From assembly GCA_964541375.1 (NCBI GenBank), contig CAZIPT010000011.1:1-41748 (forward strand): 41,748 bases of DNA, read 5' to 3'. A program made the position numbers and the translations under genes. This document shows, one piece after another, positions 30,272 through 39,296 of the stretch (position 1 is the stretch's first letter; the number at the start of each line of letters is the position of its first letter). The notes beneath the pieces are model-generated. The model did no database searches. It had not been told where the DNA came from and saw only the letters and a program-made list of their open reading frames with translations. Origin of the DNA: JBAXEO01 sp964541375. GTDB taxonomy: Bacteria > Actinomycetota > Coriobacteriia > Anaerosomatales > JAAXUF01.

Positions 30272-30769
30272 ATGAGTAACCGAGCGAACATCGAGGCCGC
30301 CCTCTCGGCCACAGCGGATCGGCTCAGCCCGGGGGCCGGAGCCAAGGCGCTGAGCCACTTCAAGAACGAAATCGGGATGATCGACAATTCGCAAGACGCC
30401 TTGATCCGCCGATACGCAACCCAAGAGGTCAAGATCGCCTCGCCTGCCGTCTTCGAGGCCAAGCACCCCGACGGCGACCCGGTCGCGATTCAGAAGCCGC
30501 ACGATGGAGTGATCGCCGTGTTCCCGGACGGCCTGGTCTTCGTGCGAGGAATTGGCTTCGGGGCCATGGAGTCGAAGGGATATGCAGCGGCCGACGTCTC
30601 GGTTGAGCGCGTGACGACCGTACTCAACGGGGCCCAGGTCCCGGGCTTGAGAATCACCGCTGGCATGGGGAAGAAGCTCGCGGTGGCAATCTCCCAATCG
30701 GATGCGCCGGGGAGTCCGACAGAGCAAGCCTCGGTGCGCGACGAGATCTTCGAGCTACTCGCGAGGTAG
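30272..30769 (+). CDS. Hypothetical protein, possible PH-like fold
   Basis: 165 residues from ATG 30272 with GAGGAG upstream. No signal peptide or membrane segment. After a helical N terminus (NIEAALSATADRLSPGAGAKAL) there are alternating short strands (GVIAVFPDGLVFVRGIGFG, VERVTTVLNGAQVPGLRIT) and a final helix, which recalls bacterial PH/YokE-like domains; this is a guess from strand pattern. It stands alone between two hairpins. A GC-rich hairpin (30800-30829) follows without a T tract. Confidence 0.6.
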   Translation: MSNRANIEAALSATADRLSPGAGAKALSHFKNEIGMIDNSQDALIRRYATQEVKIASPAVFEAKHPDGDPVAIQKPHDGVIAVFPDGLVFVRGIGFGAMESKGYAAADVSVERVTTVLNGAQVPGLRITAGMGKKLAVAISQSDAPGSPTEQASVRDEIFELLAR

Positions 30770-31017
30770 CCCTGATCGGGATTATCGCTCAGCAACAATC
30801 GGGGCCTCGGCAGTCACGCCGGGGCCCCGCTGCGTCGGTCACTGAGCTCATCCAGGCGAGAGTCCGCATGTCCGCCCGTGCGACGTCAATCCTCGGCTCC
30901 TCGAGGTATCCAAGCACGCCGGACCGTCCTATAGTTGAGCCAGTTCGGGAGGCTGCCGGGTCTCGCGATTCATAGCTTGTCCGTGTCCCGATACCCGGAA
31001 CGAAGGGGGGAACCGCC

Positions 31018-31671
31018 GTGTCAGATGGTTCCTATCCGCCAACGCCACCGCCCCCACCGCCCCCCCCCCCCCCGCCCCCACCCCAGGCTTACCCGACGCC
31101 TCAGCCGGCACAGCCGACGGGCGCACCGCCACAGCCTGACATCGCCCCGCCCTACGGAGCACCGGCTGAACCGCCCAAGAAGAAGAGCCGAAAAGGGTGG
31201 TGGTTCGCCGGCTGCGGTTGCCTCGCCGTGTTCGTAGTCATCATCGTCATCATTGTTGTTGTCGCGATGATTGGCGTGTTCGCACCCTCTGGCTCCAAGA
31301 CCACAGTCGGAGAAGGAGGGGTTGCCTCCACCAAGAGCGGCCCCGGCGTCATCACCTCCGACCCCAAGGAGAAGTTCAAAGGTTTCCTCGAGCTTCTCGG
31401 CGAGGGAAAGTCCGACAGCGCGTACGACGGATACACGTCGGCTGCCTTCCGGGAGCGTGGGACCAAAGAAGAGTTCGCAGCGATGGTCGAGCAGTTCCCC
31501 GGCCTGAAGGATCAGCAGGCGAGTTCGTACGTGTGGAACAACGAAGGCGAGACCTTCAAGGTCAGCGGAGAGCTGTCAACCAACGACGGCACGTACACGT
31601 ACGAAGCCACGATGGTTCTTGTCGAGGGGAGCTGGCTGGTCGACAGCTTCGGGCTCGACAAGGCTAAATAG
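31018..31671 (+). CDS. Proline-rich single-pass membrane protein with NTF2/DUF4864-like outer domain
   Basis: 217 residues from GTG 31018 behind GAAGGGGGG. The N-terminal approximately 55 residues are almost pure Pro with Gln and Ala, including 13 consecutive prolines, and are cytoplasmic by the positive-inside rule (KKKSRKGWW before the helix). The membrane segment CLAVFVVIIVIIVVVAMIGV follows, then a Gly/Ser linker and an approximately 100-residue domain with SDSAYDGYTSAAFRERGTKE and GSWLVDSFGLDK. This pattern resembles the NTF2-like DUF4864 stress or lumazine-binding type domains common in actinobacterial membrane proteins. The coding sequence contains a run of 14 C at 31060-31073, a slippage hot spot. 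Function unknown. Confidence 0.7.
   Translation: MSDGSYPPTPPPPPPPPPPPPPQAYPTPQPAQPTGAPPQPDIAPPYGAPAEPPKKKSRKGWWFAGCGCLAVFVVIIVIIVVVAMIGVFAPSGSKTTVGEGGVASTKSGPGVITSDPKEKFKGFLELLGEGKSDSAYDGYTSAAFRERGTKEEFAAMVEQFPGLKDQQASSYVWNNEGETFKVSGELSTNDGTYTYEATMVLVEGSWLVDSFGLDKAK
31060..31073 (+). repeat. C14 homopolymer tract inside the proline-rich gene
   Basis: Fourteen consecutive C within codons 15-19. Gain or loss of one or two bases would shift the frame before the membrane segment and abolish the protein. It may drive phase variation, and it is also a common place for sequencing error. Confidence 0.85.
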
Positions 31672-31965
31672 AGCAGCTCGGGCGGCTGGGGTGTGTCGCA
31701 AAAGTGCGGCGCCGGGGTGAAGCGCTTGAGTCCTTGCGCGCCCACAACCGGACCTCGGTCGGTCTGATGGCGCTTGGGTACCGCCGCTCACGACTGCGAC
31801 CCCGTAGTCGACTGGGGATACTCTACTAGTCGAGCATCAGAACTGGCCTCAGTCCGCTTCGACAGCCCGTGATCGAGCTCGGCTCTCGAAGTGTTCGGAC
31901 TTGGGAACGCTCTTTGCTCAACAACGCGCGCAGTCCTTTGGTGTTTAGACGGAAACCGGAGAAGC

Positions 31966-33717
31966 ATGAAGACGTTGCCCAGACTGGCTCTCTCGTGTGC
32001 GCTGTTCTTCGCGCTCACGGGCAGCGCATGGGCAGCATCAGGAGCGCAAGGCAGCGTGGCCCACGTGCCCACTGTTCCGATAGTCAAGAGCTCCGCCGAG
32101 TCGACCACCAGCGTCGTGGTGGGCTTCAGGCCAGACAAGGAGACCGAGGCCATCGGGTCATCGGAACGCATGGGCGCCAAGACGCGCCTGCGTTCGAAGA
32201 GCGGTGGGCTGGCGGTGGTTGAGGTACCTGTCGGCAAGAACGCAGCCGACTTCGCCCGCGAGCTCAGCGCGAAACCCGGTGTGCGGTATGCCGAGCCCGA
32301 CACGCTGGTCTACGCGGCGATGGTCTCCACCGACCCCGGGTATCCGGAGCAGTGGGGCCTGCCAAAGATCGGTGCACCCGCGGCGTGGGACGTATCTCGC
32401 GGGGCGTCGGTCACCGTGGCGGTCGTCGACACCGGCGTCAGTCTCACGCACCCGGATCTCATCGGTCATCTCGACACCGCGAACCAGAAGGACTTCGTCA
32501 ACGGGGACTTGGTCGCGCAGGACGACAATGGCCACGGCACACATGTCGCCGGGATTCTCGGCGCCGCACTCAACAATGACCGGGGTGGCGCCGGCGTCGC
32601 CAACCAGTGCACGATCCTGCCGATCAAAGTGATGAACTCGAAAGGTATCGGACAGGCCTCATCGGTCGCTCTCGGCATCATGTGGGCCGCTGACCACGGC
32701 GCCAGCGTGATCAACCTGTCCCTTGGAGAGACCGTCAACTCCGCGTCCATCGATTCTGCGGTTCAGTATGCCGTCGGCAAGGACTGCGTCGTCGTCGCGG
32801 CCGCGGGCAACGAGGGGAGCAGCGCGGTGTACTACCCCGCCGCCAACGCCAACGTGATCGGCGTGTCGGCAACCGACATCAACGATTCTCGAGCGAGCTA
32901 CTCCAACTATGGGCCGCAGGTAGATATCAGCGCGCCTGGAAGCGATATCTACTCAACGTGGTGGTCCGCCGGCGGAGTTCTGTACGCCAAGGACGGCGGC
33001 ACTTCGATGGCGACTCCGTTTGTGGCAGGTACTGCAGCTCTGATCCGAGCCAAGAATCCTACCTGGACGCGGGTGATGGTCGAGCGTCAGCTTCTGGGCA
33101 CCGCGCTCGATCTAGGCGCACCGGGTCGCGACGACTTCTTTGGCTACGGTCGCGTTCGGGCCGACCTTGCGGTCGGGGCGCCGACGTCACTTGGCACGAT
33201 TTCGGGGACCGTCATCTATCGCGGCGCTCCGCTCGCCGGCGTCCTGGTGTCAGTCCCAGACAGCCCGGCAGTGGTCACCGCCGGCGACGGATCGTACACG
33301 GTCCCGAATGTCATCCCATCGACCTACCGGGTCACGTTCTCCAAGACGGGATATGCCGATCAGGCTCCAGCCATCGCCGTCATGCCCGGCGCCACCACGA
33401 CCAAAGACGTCGCGATGTCTGCCCGGGTCGCACTCTCGACTCCCAAAGTGGTGGGTCGCGCCTCAGCCCGGCGGGGGACGAGCCTCAAGGGCGCCATCAC
33501 ACCGGGCCATTCAACGAAGCTGACCATGCGCGTTCGCAAATTGGTCAGGCACAAGTGGCGCAGCTACCGGACGCTTTCGGTGAACACAGACTCGGCCGGG
33601 GCCTGGCGCACCAAGCTGAAGCTCGGAAGGGCGGCGTACTCGGTCGAGGTGTACTCGGCGGCCGGCGACTCCTACGAGGCGGGACACTCCGACTGGCGTA
33701 CCGTCACCGTGAGATAG
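31966..33717 (+). CDS. Exported subtilase (S8) with one regulatory-like and one Ig-like C-terminal domain
   Basis: 583 residues from ATG 31966 (GGAG four bases upstream); the frame opens at 31891. A signal peptide (LPRLALSCALFFALTGSAWA) and an I9-type propeptide (VVVGFRPDKETE to VRYAEPDTLVYA) are followed by an S8 core with Asp155 (VVDTGV), His190 (GHGTHVAG) and Ser347 (GTSMATP). All three catalytic residues are present. Then a single CarboxypepD_reg-like domain (GTISGTVIYRGAPLAG) and the basic C-terminal Ig-like domain (ARRGTSLKGAITPGHS, VRHKWRSYRTLSV). The domain order equals that of the subtilase at 24158 but without the duplicated unit, so the two are paralogues. It stands alone; its 294-base upstream gap holds no other gene. 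Confidence 0.92.
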   Translation: MKTLPRLALSCALFFALTGSAWAASGAQGSVAHVPTVPIVKSSAESTTSVVVGFRPDKETEAIGSSERMGAKTRLRSKSGGLAVVEVPVGKNAADFARELSAKPGVRYAEPDTLVYAAMVSTDPGYPEQWGLPKIGAPAAWDVSRGASVTVAVVDTGVSLTHPDLIGHLDTANQKDFVNGDLVAQDDNGHGTHVAGILGAALNNDRGGAGVANQCTILPIKVMNSKGIGQASSVALGIMWAADHGASVINLSLGETVNSASIDSAVQYAVGKDCVVVAAAGNEGSSAVYYPAANANVIGVSATDINDSRASYSNYGPQVDISAPGSDIYSTWWSAGGVLYAKDGGTSMATPFVAGTAALIRAKNPTWTRVMVERQLLGTALDLGAPGRDDFFGYGRVRADLAVGAPTSLGTISGTVIYRGAPLAGVLVSVPDSPAVVTAGDGSYTVPNVIPSTYRVTFSKTGYADQAPAIAVMPGATTTKDVAMSARVALSTPKVVGRASARRGTSLKGAITPGHSTKLTMRVRKLVRHKWRSYRTLSVNTDSAGAWRTKLKLGRAAYSVEVYSAAGDSYEAGHSDWRTVTVR

Positions 33718-33900
33718 CGATCCCGCCTGCTCAGCGCAACGGCGACCTCAGAAATGGTGGACACGGCCCAGCCGTTCGCGCATGATTCCTCGTAAGGGTC
33801 AACTCGTGGCCCGAGTTCGCGGCGTGACTTAGTCTCGCGCTTGGAGCAGCGACAGCGGCTTATGGGGCGGGATTCGGTAAAACGACACGTCGCATGTTGT

Positions 33901-33917
33901 TGCCCCTGTGGGGGGCA
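33901..33917 (+). promoter_or_regulatory. Leader hairpin of the cold shock gene
   Basis: TGCCCC (33901-33906) can pair with GGGGCA (33912-33917) just before the ribosome binding site AGGAAAGTGAG. Long structured leaders that respond to temperature are known for cspA-type genes; the 216-base gap upstream leaves room for one. Confidence 0.3.
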
Positions 33918-33933
33918 GGAAAGTGAGTATGGA

Positions 33934-34137
33934 ATGGCTGAGGGTACCGTCAAGTGGTTCAATCCGGACAAGGGCTATGGCTTCGTCTCGCGTGAGGATG
34001 GCGACGATCTGTTCGTCCACTTCTCCGAGATCCAGGGCGAGGGCTTCAAGACCCTCGACGAGGGAGAGGCTGTAGTGTTCGACATCACCACCGGTCAGAA
34101 CGGCAAGCTGCAGGCCAGCAACGTCCGCAAGGCGTAG
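33934..34137 (+). CDS. Cold shock protein, CspA family
   Basis: 67 residues from ATG 33934; the frame is open from 33841 but the family starts at MAEGTVKWFN. The single OB-fold has RNP1 KGYGFVS and RNP2 DLFVHFS, both intact, so it binds single-stranded RNA or DNA. The C terminus ends QASNVRKA as expected. It acts as an RNA chaperone in cold or in growth transitions. The leader is long and has a possible hairpin. A strong terminator follows. Confidence 0.95.
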   Translation: MAEGTVKWFNPDKGYGFVSREDGDDLFVHFSEIQGEGFKTLDEGEAVVFDITTGQNGKLQASNVRKA

Positions 34138-34165
34138 GCTGCACGCATTCAATCAGACATATCGC

Positions 34166-34195
34166 AGAAGGGCGGTCCGAAAGGGCCGCCCTTCT
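34166..34195 (+). terminator. Terminator of the cold shock gene
   Basis: AGAAGGGCGGTCC (34166-34178), GAAA loop, GGGCCGCCCTTCT (34183-34195): 13 pairs with one G-T. The same stem-loop style recurs at 35416. Confidence 0.8.
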
Positions 34196-34236
34196 CGTTG
34201 TACGGCAATGCCGGGCCGGCGGCCTGCGCCCTCTGT

Positions 34237-34329
34237 TCACCGGTCGAAGAGCCGCAGAATCAGATTCACCAGAATCGTCAGGATGATCGACAGCACGATT
34301 GACATCGCGAGAAACGCAAAGCACTTCAC
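34237..34329 (-). CDS. 30-residue single-pass membrane peptide
   Basis: GTG 34329 has GAGGAG with good spacing; the ribosome binding site overlaps the stop of the upstream GGQ-protein gene. The peptide MKCFAFLAMSIVLSIILTIL continues through VNLILRLFDR, which is one uninterrupted hydrophobic helix with a basic end. No family recognised. Coupling to the GGQ gene and a clean ribosome binding site argue that it is translated. It could be a toxin-like or regulatory membrane peptide; this is inference. Confidence 0.55.
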   Translation of the reverse strand: MKCFAFLAMSIVLSIILTILVNLILRLFDR

Positions 34330-34333
34330 GCGC

Positions 34334-34699
34334 TTACTCCTCTGCAGTCGGTTTGCGCCGCGTCGTCTTCTTTGCCGAGAGTAGCGACTTGTCGGCGAGT
34401 CTGCGGGCTTTGGCCGAGCGTGACGGCTTCGTGGCCACACGCGGCACCCTCGGCCGCTGCAAGAGCTCGATGCGCTTGCGGAGGCGCCGGAGGCAGTCGA
34501 GCTTGTTGCGCAGCTGGCTTCGTTCTCGGCGGCCGACTACGACGATCCCCGTGGGGCGGTGGGTGAGTCGAACCGCAGAGTCAGTGGTGTTGACGCCCTG
34601 ACCGCCGGGACCGGTCGCCTTGAAGACCTGGACGTCGCACTCGGCGAGGAGTGCCTCGTCAGTCTCGGGAAGAACGTAGCCGACGGGAATCTCGCTCAT
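34334..34699 (-). CDS. GGQ-motif release factor-like peptidyl-tRNA hydrolase (ArfB/MTRFR-like)
   Basis: 121 residues from ATG 34699, which overlaps the ferredoxin stop (ATGA). The catalytic loop GPGGQGVNTTDSAVRLTHRP contains GGQ at residues 32-34, the motif that hydrolyses peptidyl-tRNA in the ribosome. The codon-recognition domains of true release factors are absent. The C terminus is a long basic tail (KPSRSAKARRLADKS, KKTTRRKP) which in ArfB enters the mRNA channel of stalled ribosomes. This points to ribosome rescue. It is co-translated with a ferredoxin, which is unusual, and followed by a 30-residue membrane peptide. Confidence 0.85.
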   Translation of the reverse strand: MSEIPVGYVLPETDEALLAECDVQVFKATGPGGQGVNTTDSAVRLTHRPTGIVVVGRRERSQLRNKLDCLRRLRKRIELLQRPRVPRVATKPSRSAKARRLADKSLLSAKKTTRRKPTAEE

Positions 34700-34887
34700 T
34701 CAGTGACCGAGATCGCTTCTGTCGGGCAGGCGTCCATCGCTTCGCGTACGCAGCCGTACATGTCCTCGTGGACATCGGCCATAATGACGTGGGAGATGTT
34801 GTCATCGCCCAGGCGGAACACTTCGGGGCAGTCGGTCTCGCACGAGCCACATCCGATGCACAAGTCAGCGTCGACTACGGCTTTCAT
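34696..34887 (-). CDS. Small mono-cluster [4Fe-4S] ferredoxin
   Basis: 63 residues from ATG 34887 with GAGGAGG four bases upstream. The motif LCIGCGSCETDCPEVF supplies three cluster cysteines and DACPTEAI the fourth; the remaining two cysteines may form a disulfide, as in Thermotoga-type single-cluster ferredoxins. It is an acidic electron carrier. It heads an operon with the GGQ protein, overlapping it by four bases. The physiological partner is not evident nearby. Confidence 0.92.
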   Translation of the reverse strand: MKAVVDADLCIGCGSCETDCPEVFRLGDDNISHVIMADVHEDMYGCVREAMDACPTEAISVTE

Positions 34888-35042
34888 GGGGCCTCCTCGG
34901 TCGAAGTGACGGGTCTTTCGGGTGTACAGTTGAGTCTACCCGCGAAAGTCCGCAACATTCACGTCGTATTCACAAGTGCGGTCGATACTGACCGAGTAGA
35001 GACAATTCGCGAAGGTGCGCACCCGCACACAGGAGGTACCCG

Positions 35043-35387
35043 ATGAGCCCGAAGAAAGTCACCGCTCTCGTCATCGCCGCGCTGATCGCAGGCGTCGTGT
35101 TGGGAAGCATCAGCATCGCCACCGCCCGGACGGCGGCGCCTGCGAAGGCCCCCGCCGCCGCCGCGGCGTCCGCGTCGGTCGCCTGCCCCAACGCTGCAAA
35201 CGGCACGTGTGCCAAGGCAGCGGACGGCACCTGCCCCACCGGCGGCCAGTGCCTCAAAGCCGCTGACGGCACCTGCGCCACGGGTGGCCAGTGCGGCAAC
35301 GCCGGTGCGTGCGGCAACGGAGCCCCTGCAGCCGCCGGAGCGGCTGGCGGCAACTGCGGCTCGTGCCCCTCGGCGACGCAGCAGTAG
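35043..35387 (+). CDS. Exported small Cys-rich repeat protein
   Basis: 114 residues from ATG 35043 with AGGAGG seven bases upstream. Signal sequence MSPKKVTALVIAALIAGVVL is followed by a Pro/Ala linker and a Gly/Ala-rich part with nine cysteines. The core is a tandem unit AADGTC-x-TGGQC (two full copies, one partial), ending with CGSC. There are no His, Trp or Tyr residues and no CXXCH, so it is not a heme protein. It could bind metal or form a disulfide-linked surface scaffold. It is divergent from the ferredoxin and has its own terminator. No family recognised. Confidence 0.7.
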   Translation: MSPKKVTALVIAALIAGVVLGSISIATARTAAPAKAPAAAAASASVACPNAANGTCAKAADGTCPTGGQCLKAADGTCATGGQCGNAGACGNGAPAAAGAAGGNCGSCPSATQQ

Positions 35388-35415
35388 CACACGGCACCAT
35401 CCAAGCGTCACAGAC

Positions 35416-35443
35416 CGAAGGCCGTCCGACAGGGCGGCCTTCG
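35416..35443 (+). terminator. Terminator after the Cys-rich protein gene
   Basis: CGAAGGCCGTCC (35416-35427), GACA loop, GGGCGGCCTTCG (35432-35443): 12 pairs with one G-T, then TCGTT. Confidence 0.75.
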
Positions 35444-35562
35444 TCGTTCGCCGAGACGACCGGTCGGCTGCGCCCCGGGGCTGGACGACGGCACCGTGCG
35501 GCGGGTACAAACTCTCTGGGAGCGTTGGACCGGCCATCCGGACGCCGAGAGGATCGTGCACC

Positions 35563-36555
35563 GTGGGTGACGTGGTGTTGGGGACGTGCTCGTGGACCGA
35601 CAAGACCATGATCGAGCGCTGGTATCCCAAGGGCGTCTCGACCCCCGAGGCCCGGCTCCGCTACTACGCGGCGCGGTTCGACAGCGTCGAGGTCGACTCC
35701 ACGTTCTACGGCCTTCCCCGTCCCGAATACGCGCAGGCCTGGGTGGACCGCACCCCACCGGGATTCACCTTTCACGTCAAGGCGTATGGCCTGCTCACCG
35801 GTCACGATGTTGACGAGCGCGCGCTTCATCCCGATCTGCGCGAGTTCGACTACGAGCTCACCACGCGCGGACGCGTCCGCAATCCCGAGCAGCGGATGGT
35901 CGACCGTGCGTTCGAACTGTTCCTCGAGGGCATCGACCCGTTGCGCCGTGGCGGTCGGATGGGCGGCGTGCTCATGCAGTACCCGCCCTACTTCACGGCC
36001 ATCGACCGGGAGCACGAGCACCGGGCCTTCTCGGCGATCGAACGGGCGGCCGAGATGCTCAAGCCGCTGCCGCTCTTCGTGGAGTTCCGGCATTCGTCGT
36101 GGGTGGAGGGCAAGCAGCTTGAGCGCACGATGCGGTTCTTGTCGGACCGGTTCCTGACCTACGTGGCCGTCGACGCCCCGCAGCTCGCTGGCGCGCACGT
36201 GATGCCGCCGGTGACCGCGGCGACCTCGCCACTGGGCTACGTGCGGTTCCACGGCCGCAACGCGGGCACCTGGAACGCTCGCACGGTCTCTGCCGCCGAC
36301 CGCTTCGACTACCTGTACGCGGTGGAGGAGCTCGAGGAGTGGCGCGGGCCCGTACGGCACCTCGCCGAGGAGACCGAGCGGACCTGGGTGATGTTCAACA
36401 ACTGCAAGTACGACTATGCGCCCCGAAACGCGCGCGAGATGGCTGAGATCCTGGGCGACGTGGTGGCTCCTCGGCTTGGCGGCGGAACCGGCGCGACCGT
36501 TGGCGAGCCGGACGACCGCGACGACGGCGAGGGGTTCTCGGGCAGGCTGTTCTGA
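35563..36555 (+). CDS. DUF72-family protein
   Basis: 330 residues from GTG 35563 (GAGAGGAT upstream); the frame is open much earlier through the previous gene's region, but the family starts at VVLGTCSWTDKTM. A TIM-barrel-like pattern with VEVDSTFYGLP, FTFHVKAYGLLTG, VEFRHSSWVE, YVRFHGRN and a late VMFNNCKYDYAPRNA follows the usual DUF72 motifs. The enzymatic role is unknown; clusters elsewhere suggest nucleic-acid or sugar metabolism (uncertain). The first approximately 30 bases after the upstream terminator contain no promoter I can name. Confidence 0.85.
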   Translation: MGDVVLGTCSWTDKTMIERWYPKGVSTPEARLRYYAARFDSVEVDSTFYGLPRPEYAQAWVDRTPPGFTFHVKAYGLLTGHDVDERALHPDLREFDYELTTRGRVRNPEQRMVDRAFELFLEGIDPLRRGGRMGGVLMQYPPYFTAIDREHEHRAFSAIERAAEMLKPLPLFVEFRHSSWVEGKQLERTMRFLSDRFLTYVAVDAPQLAGAHVMPPVTAATSPLGYVRFHGRNAGTWNARTVSAADRFDYLYAVEELEEWRGPVRHLAEETERTWVMFNNCKYDYAPRNAREMAEILGDVVAPRLGGGTGATVGEPDDRDDGEGFSGRLF

Positions 36556-36634
36556 AAAGCCGTGCGATTGTGGCTTCAGACGCTCGGGTCAAACGGTATG
36601 CTGGTGATGCCCGCCATCGCCAACAAGGAGACCC

Positions 36635-37793
36635 ATGCGCGTCCTGCGCAACATCTTCAGGCGCAAGCTCCGCGCCTTCCTGACGATCTTTGGCATCGCC
36701 ATCGGGGTGTTCGCCCTGGTGGTGATGGGCTCCATCGCCGAGAAGCTCACCCTTCTGGTCGATGGCGGAGTGAAGTACTACCAGGGCAAGGTCGTCATCG
36801 TGCCCAAGGTCGAAGGAGCGAGCCAGGGCGCCTCGAGCCTGCTCGCCATCGACCTGCAGCGCGACATCGAGAAGGTGCACGGCGTTGCGGCGGTCGCTGC
36901 GGAGGTCTCGGCGAGGCTCACCACTGAGACGGTCACCGTGAGCTTCGGCCCGCCGCCTGCGATCTACGGGTCAGACGGCAAAGGCGACAACTACGAGACC
37001 TTCAAGATCACCTATTCGGCCGGCCGCGCGTTGCGCCCCACCGACGACGGGAAGGTGGCCGTCGGATCCGACCTCGTGAACAAGCTAGGGGCCAAGGTGG
37101 GCGAGTCGGTCAAGATCCGCGGCAAGTACTATCAGGTCGTCGGCATCGCCGACAAGACGCTGACCTCGCCCGACACGTCGGTCTATATGACGCTCAAGGA
37201 CGCGCAGGAGCTGGCGGCCGAGGACCTGCCCGACGTGCTCAAGAACAGCGTGAACCCGGCGACACTGGTCTCGAACTTCACCGTCTACCCTGTTCAGGGT
37301 GAGCAGCCTGATGTCATCGCTGCGGCCATCAAGCGCAAGATCGACGGCGTCGACGCCTACACCTCCAAGGAGTTCGAGCAGCAGATCAAGGCGCCGCTGC
37401 AGATCTTCACCACGATCATCTACGCGATCGGTGCGATATCTCTTCTGGTGGGCGGGCTGTCCGTCATCAACACGATGACCATGGCGGTCGCCGAGAGGAC
37501 GCGTGAGATCGGCATCCGCAAGGCCATCGGCGCCTCCGACGGCCAGGTCATGCTGCAGTTCATCCTGGAGTCCGGCGTCATCGGGCTTCTGGGCGGGTTG
37601 GGAGGGCTGGCGCTCGGGCTTCTTGTCGCGGCGGCAGGCAACGCTGCCGGAGCCGCAAGCGGGCAAGCGCTCTTCCTGGTGACGACACGGCTGATGGTGG
37701 GGTCGGTGGGGTTCGCTGTTGTGCTCGGCGTTGTGAGCGGGCTCTATCCCGCATGGCATGCGGCCCGGCTGAACCCCGTGGAGGCGTTGCGCT

Positions 37794-37801
<8 letters not shown>
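36635..37801 (+). CDS. ABC transporter permease, MacB/FtsX type
   Basis: 388 residues from ATG 36635 with GGAGA upstream. One N-terminal membrane helix (FLTIFGIAIGVFALVVMGSI), a large extracytoplasmic MacB-type periplasmic-core domain, then three C-terminal helices with the FtsX pattern MAVAERTREIGIRKAIGAS and the ending PAWHAARLNPVEALRYE. Such permeases act by mechanotransmission in export or detoxification of peptides, lipids or antibiotics. It overlaps the ATPase gene by 8 bases. A two-component system follows. Confidence 0.92.
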
Positions 37802-38504
<703 letters not shown>

Positions 38505-38576
38505 CCGGGGCGCTTGTACATCAGTAAGGGCCGTCACGCTATCCTTGAGGAGTCATCACCCATTGGGAGGACGGAC

Positions 38577-39296
38577 ATGTCCAGCGTGCTCGTGGTCGAC
38601 GACGAGGCGAACATTCGAGAGCTGGTGAGCGTCTACCTGACGGCCGCCGGCTACTCGGTGACCTGCGTAGCTGACGGCGTTGCGGCGCTCGAGGAGGTCC
38701 GAGCGAACCAACCGGACCTCGTGGTTCTCGACATCGGTCTGCCGGGCATGAGCGGCGCCGAGGTCTGCTCGGCGATCAGGGAGTTCTCGGCGGTGCCGAT
38801 CGTTATGCTCACCGCGCGCAACACCGACCTGGACAAGGTGGCGCTCCTCGAGGCGGGCGCCGACGACTACGTGGTCAAGCCGTTCTCGCCACCGGTACTT
38901 GTGGCGCGCGTCCGCGCGGTGCTGCGTCGTGGGGGTGCGGTCTCCGCCGGCGGTGACGGGGCCGACGGTGCGGTCGCGGCTCCCGATGCCACGGTCGCTG
39001 TCGGCGGCCTGGTCCTCGACGCCGACGCCCGCGAAGTCACCGTCGACGGCGAGCCGATCGTGCTCACCGCCCGCGAATTCGACCTGCTGATGGCGATGGC
39101 CCGCCGTCCCGGAGTCGTGTTCAGCCGAGAACAGCTGCTCGAAGCCGCGCTGGGGTTCTCGGACTACTCGGAGGTGCGGGGTGTCGACGTGCACGTGCGG
39201 CACCTGCGCGAGAAGCTGGGAGATGACGCAGTCGCTCCGCGGTTCATCGAGACCGTGCGAGGCGTTGGGTACCGCGTCAAGCGGGACGCGAAGTGA
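38577..39296 (+). CDS. OmpR-family response regulator
   Basis: 239 residues from ATG 38577 with GGGAGGA upstream. The receiver domain has the acidic pair in VVDDEAN, the phosphorylation Asp52 (VVLDIGLPG) and KPFSPPVL with the conserved Lys. The C-terminal winged helix (Trans_reg_C) includes LTAREFDLLMAMARRPG and VDVHVRHLREKLGD. It overlaps the histidine kinase start by four bases and lies 72 bases after the ABC ATPase, so this is a transporter plus sensor set; the ABC genes are the first candidate targets. Confidence 0.95.
   Translation: MSSVLVVDDEANIRELVSVYLTAAGYSVTCVADGVAALEEVRANQPDLVVLDIGLPGMSGAEVCSAIREFSAVPIVMLTARNTDLDKVALLEAGADDYVVKPFSPPVLVARVRAVLRRGGAVSAGGDGADGAVAAPDATVAVGGLVLDADAREVTVDGEPIVLTAREFDLLMAMARRPGVVFSREQLLEAALGFSDYSEVRGVDVHVRHLREKLGDDAVAPRFIETVRGVGYRVKRDAK

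Noticed and set aside
30800..30829. GC-rich hairpin after the 30272 gene as terminator
   Set aside because: A strong 12-pair stem, but the following CTGCGTCGG has no T tract; kept only as a comment in the gene entry.
38514..38545. Promoter TTGTAC/TATCCT before the response regulator
   Set aside because: The spacer is 20 bases, too long to claim.
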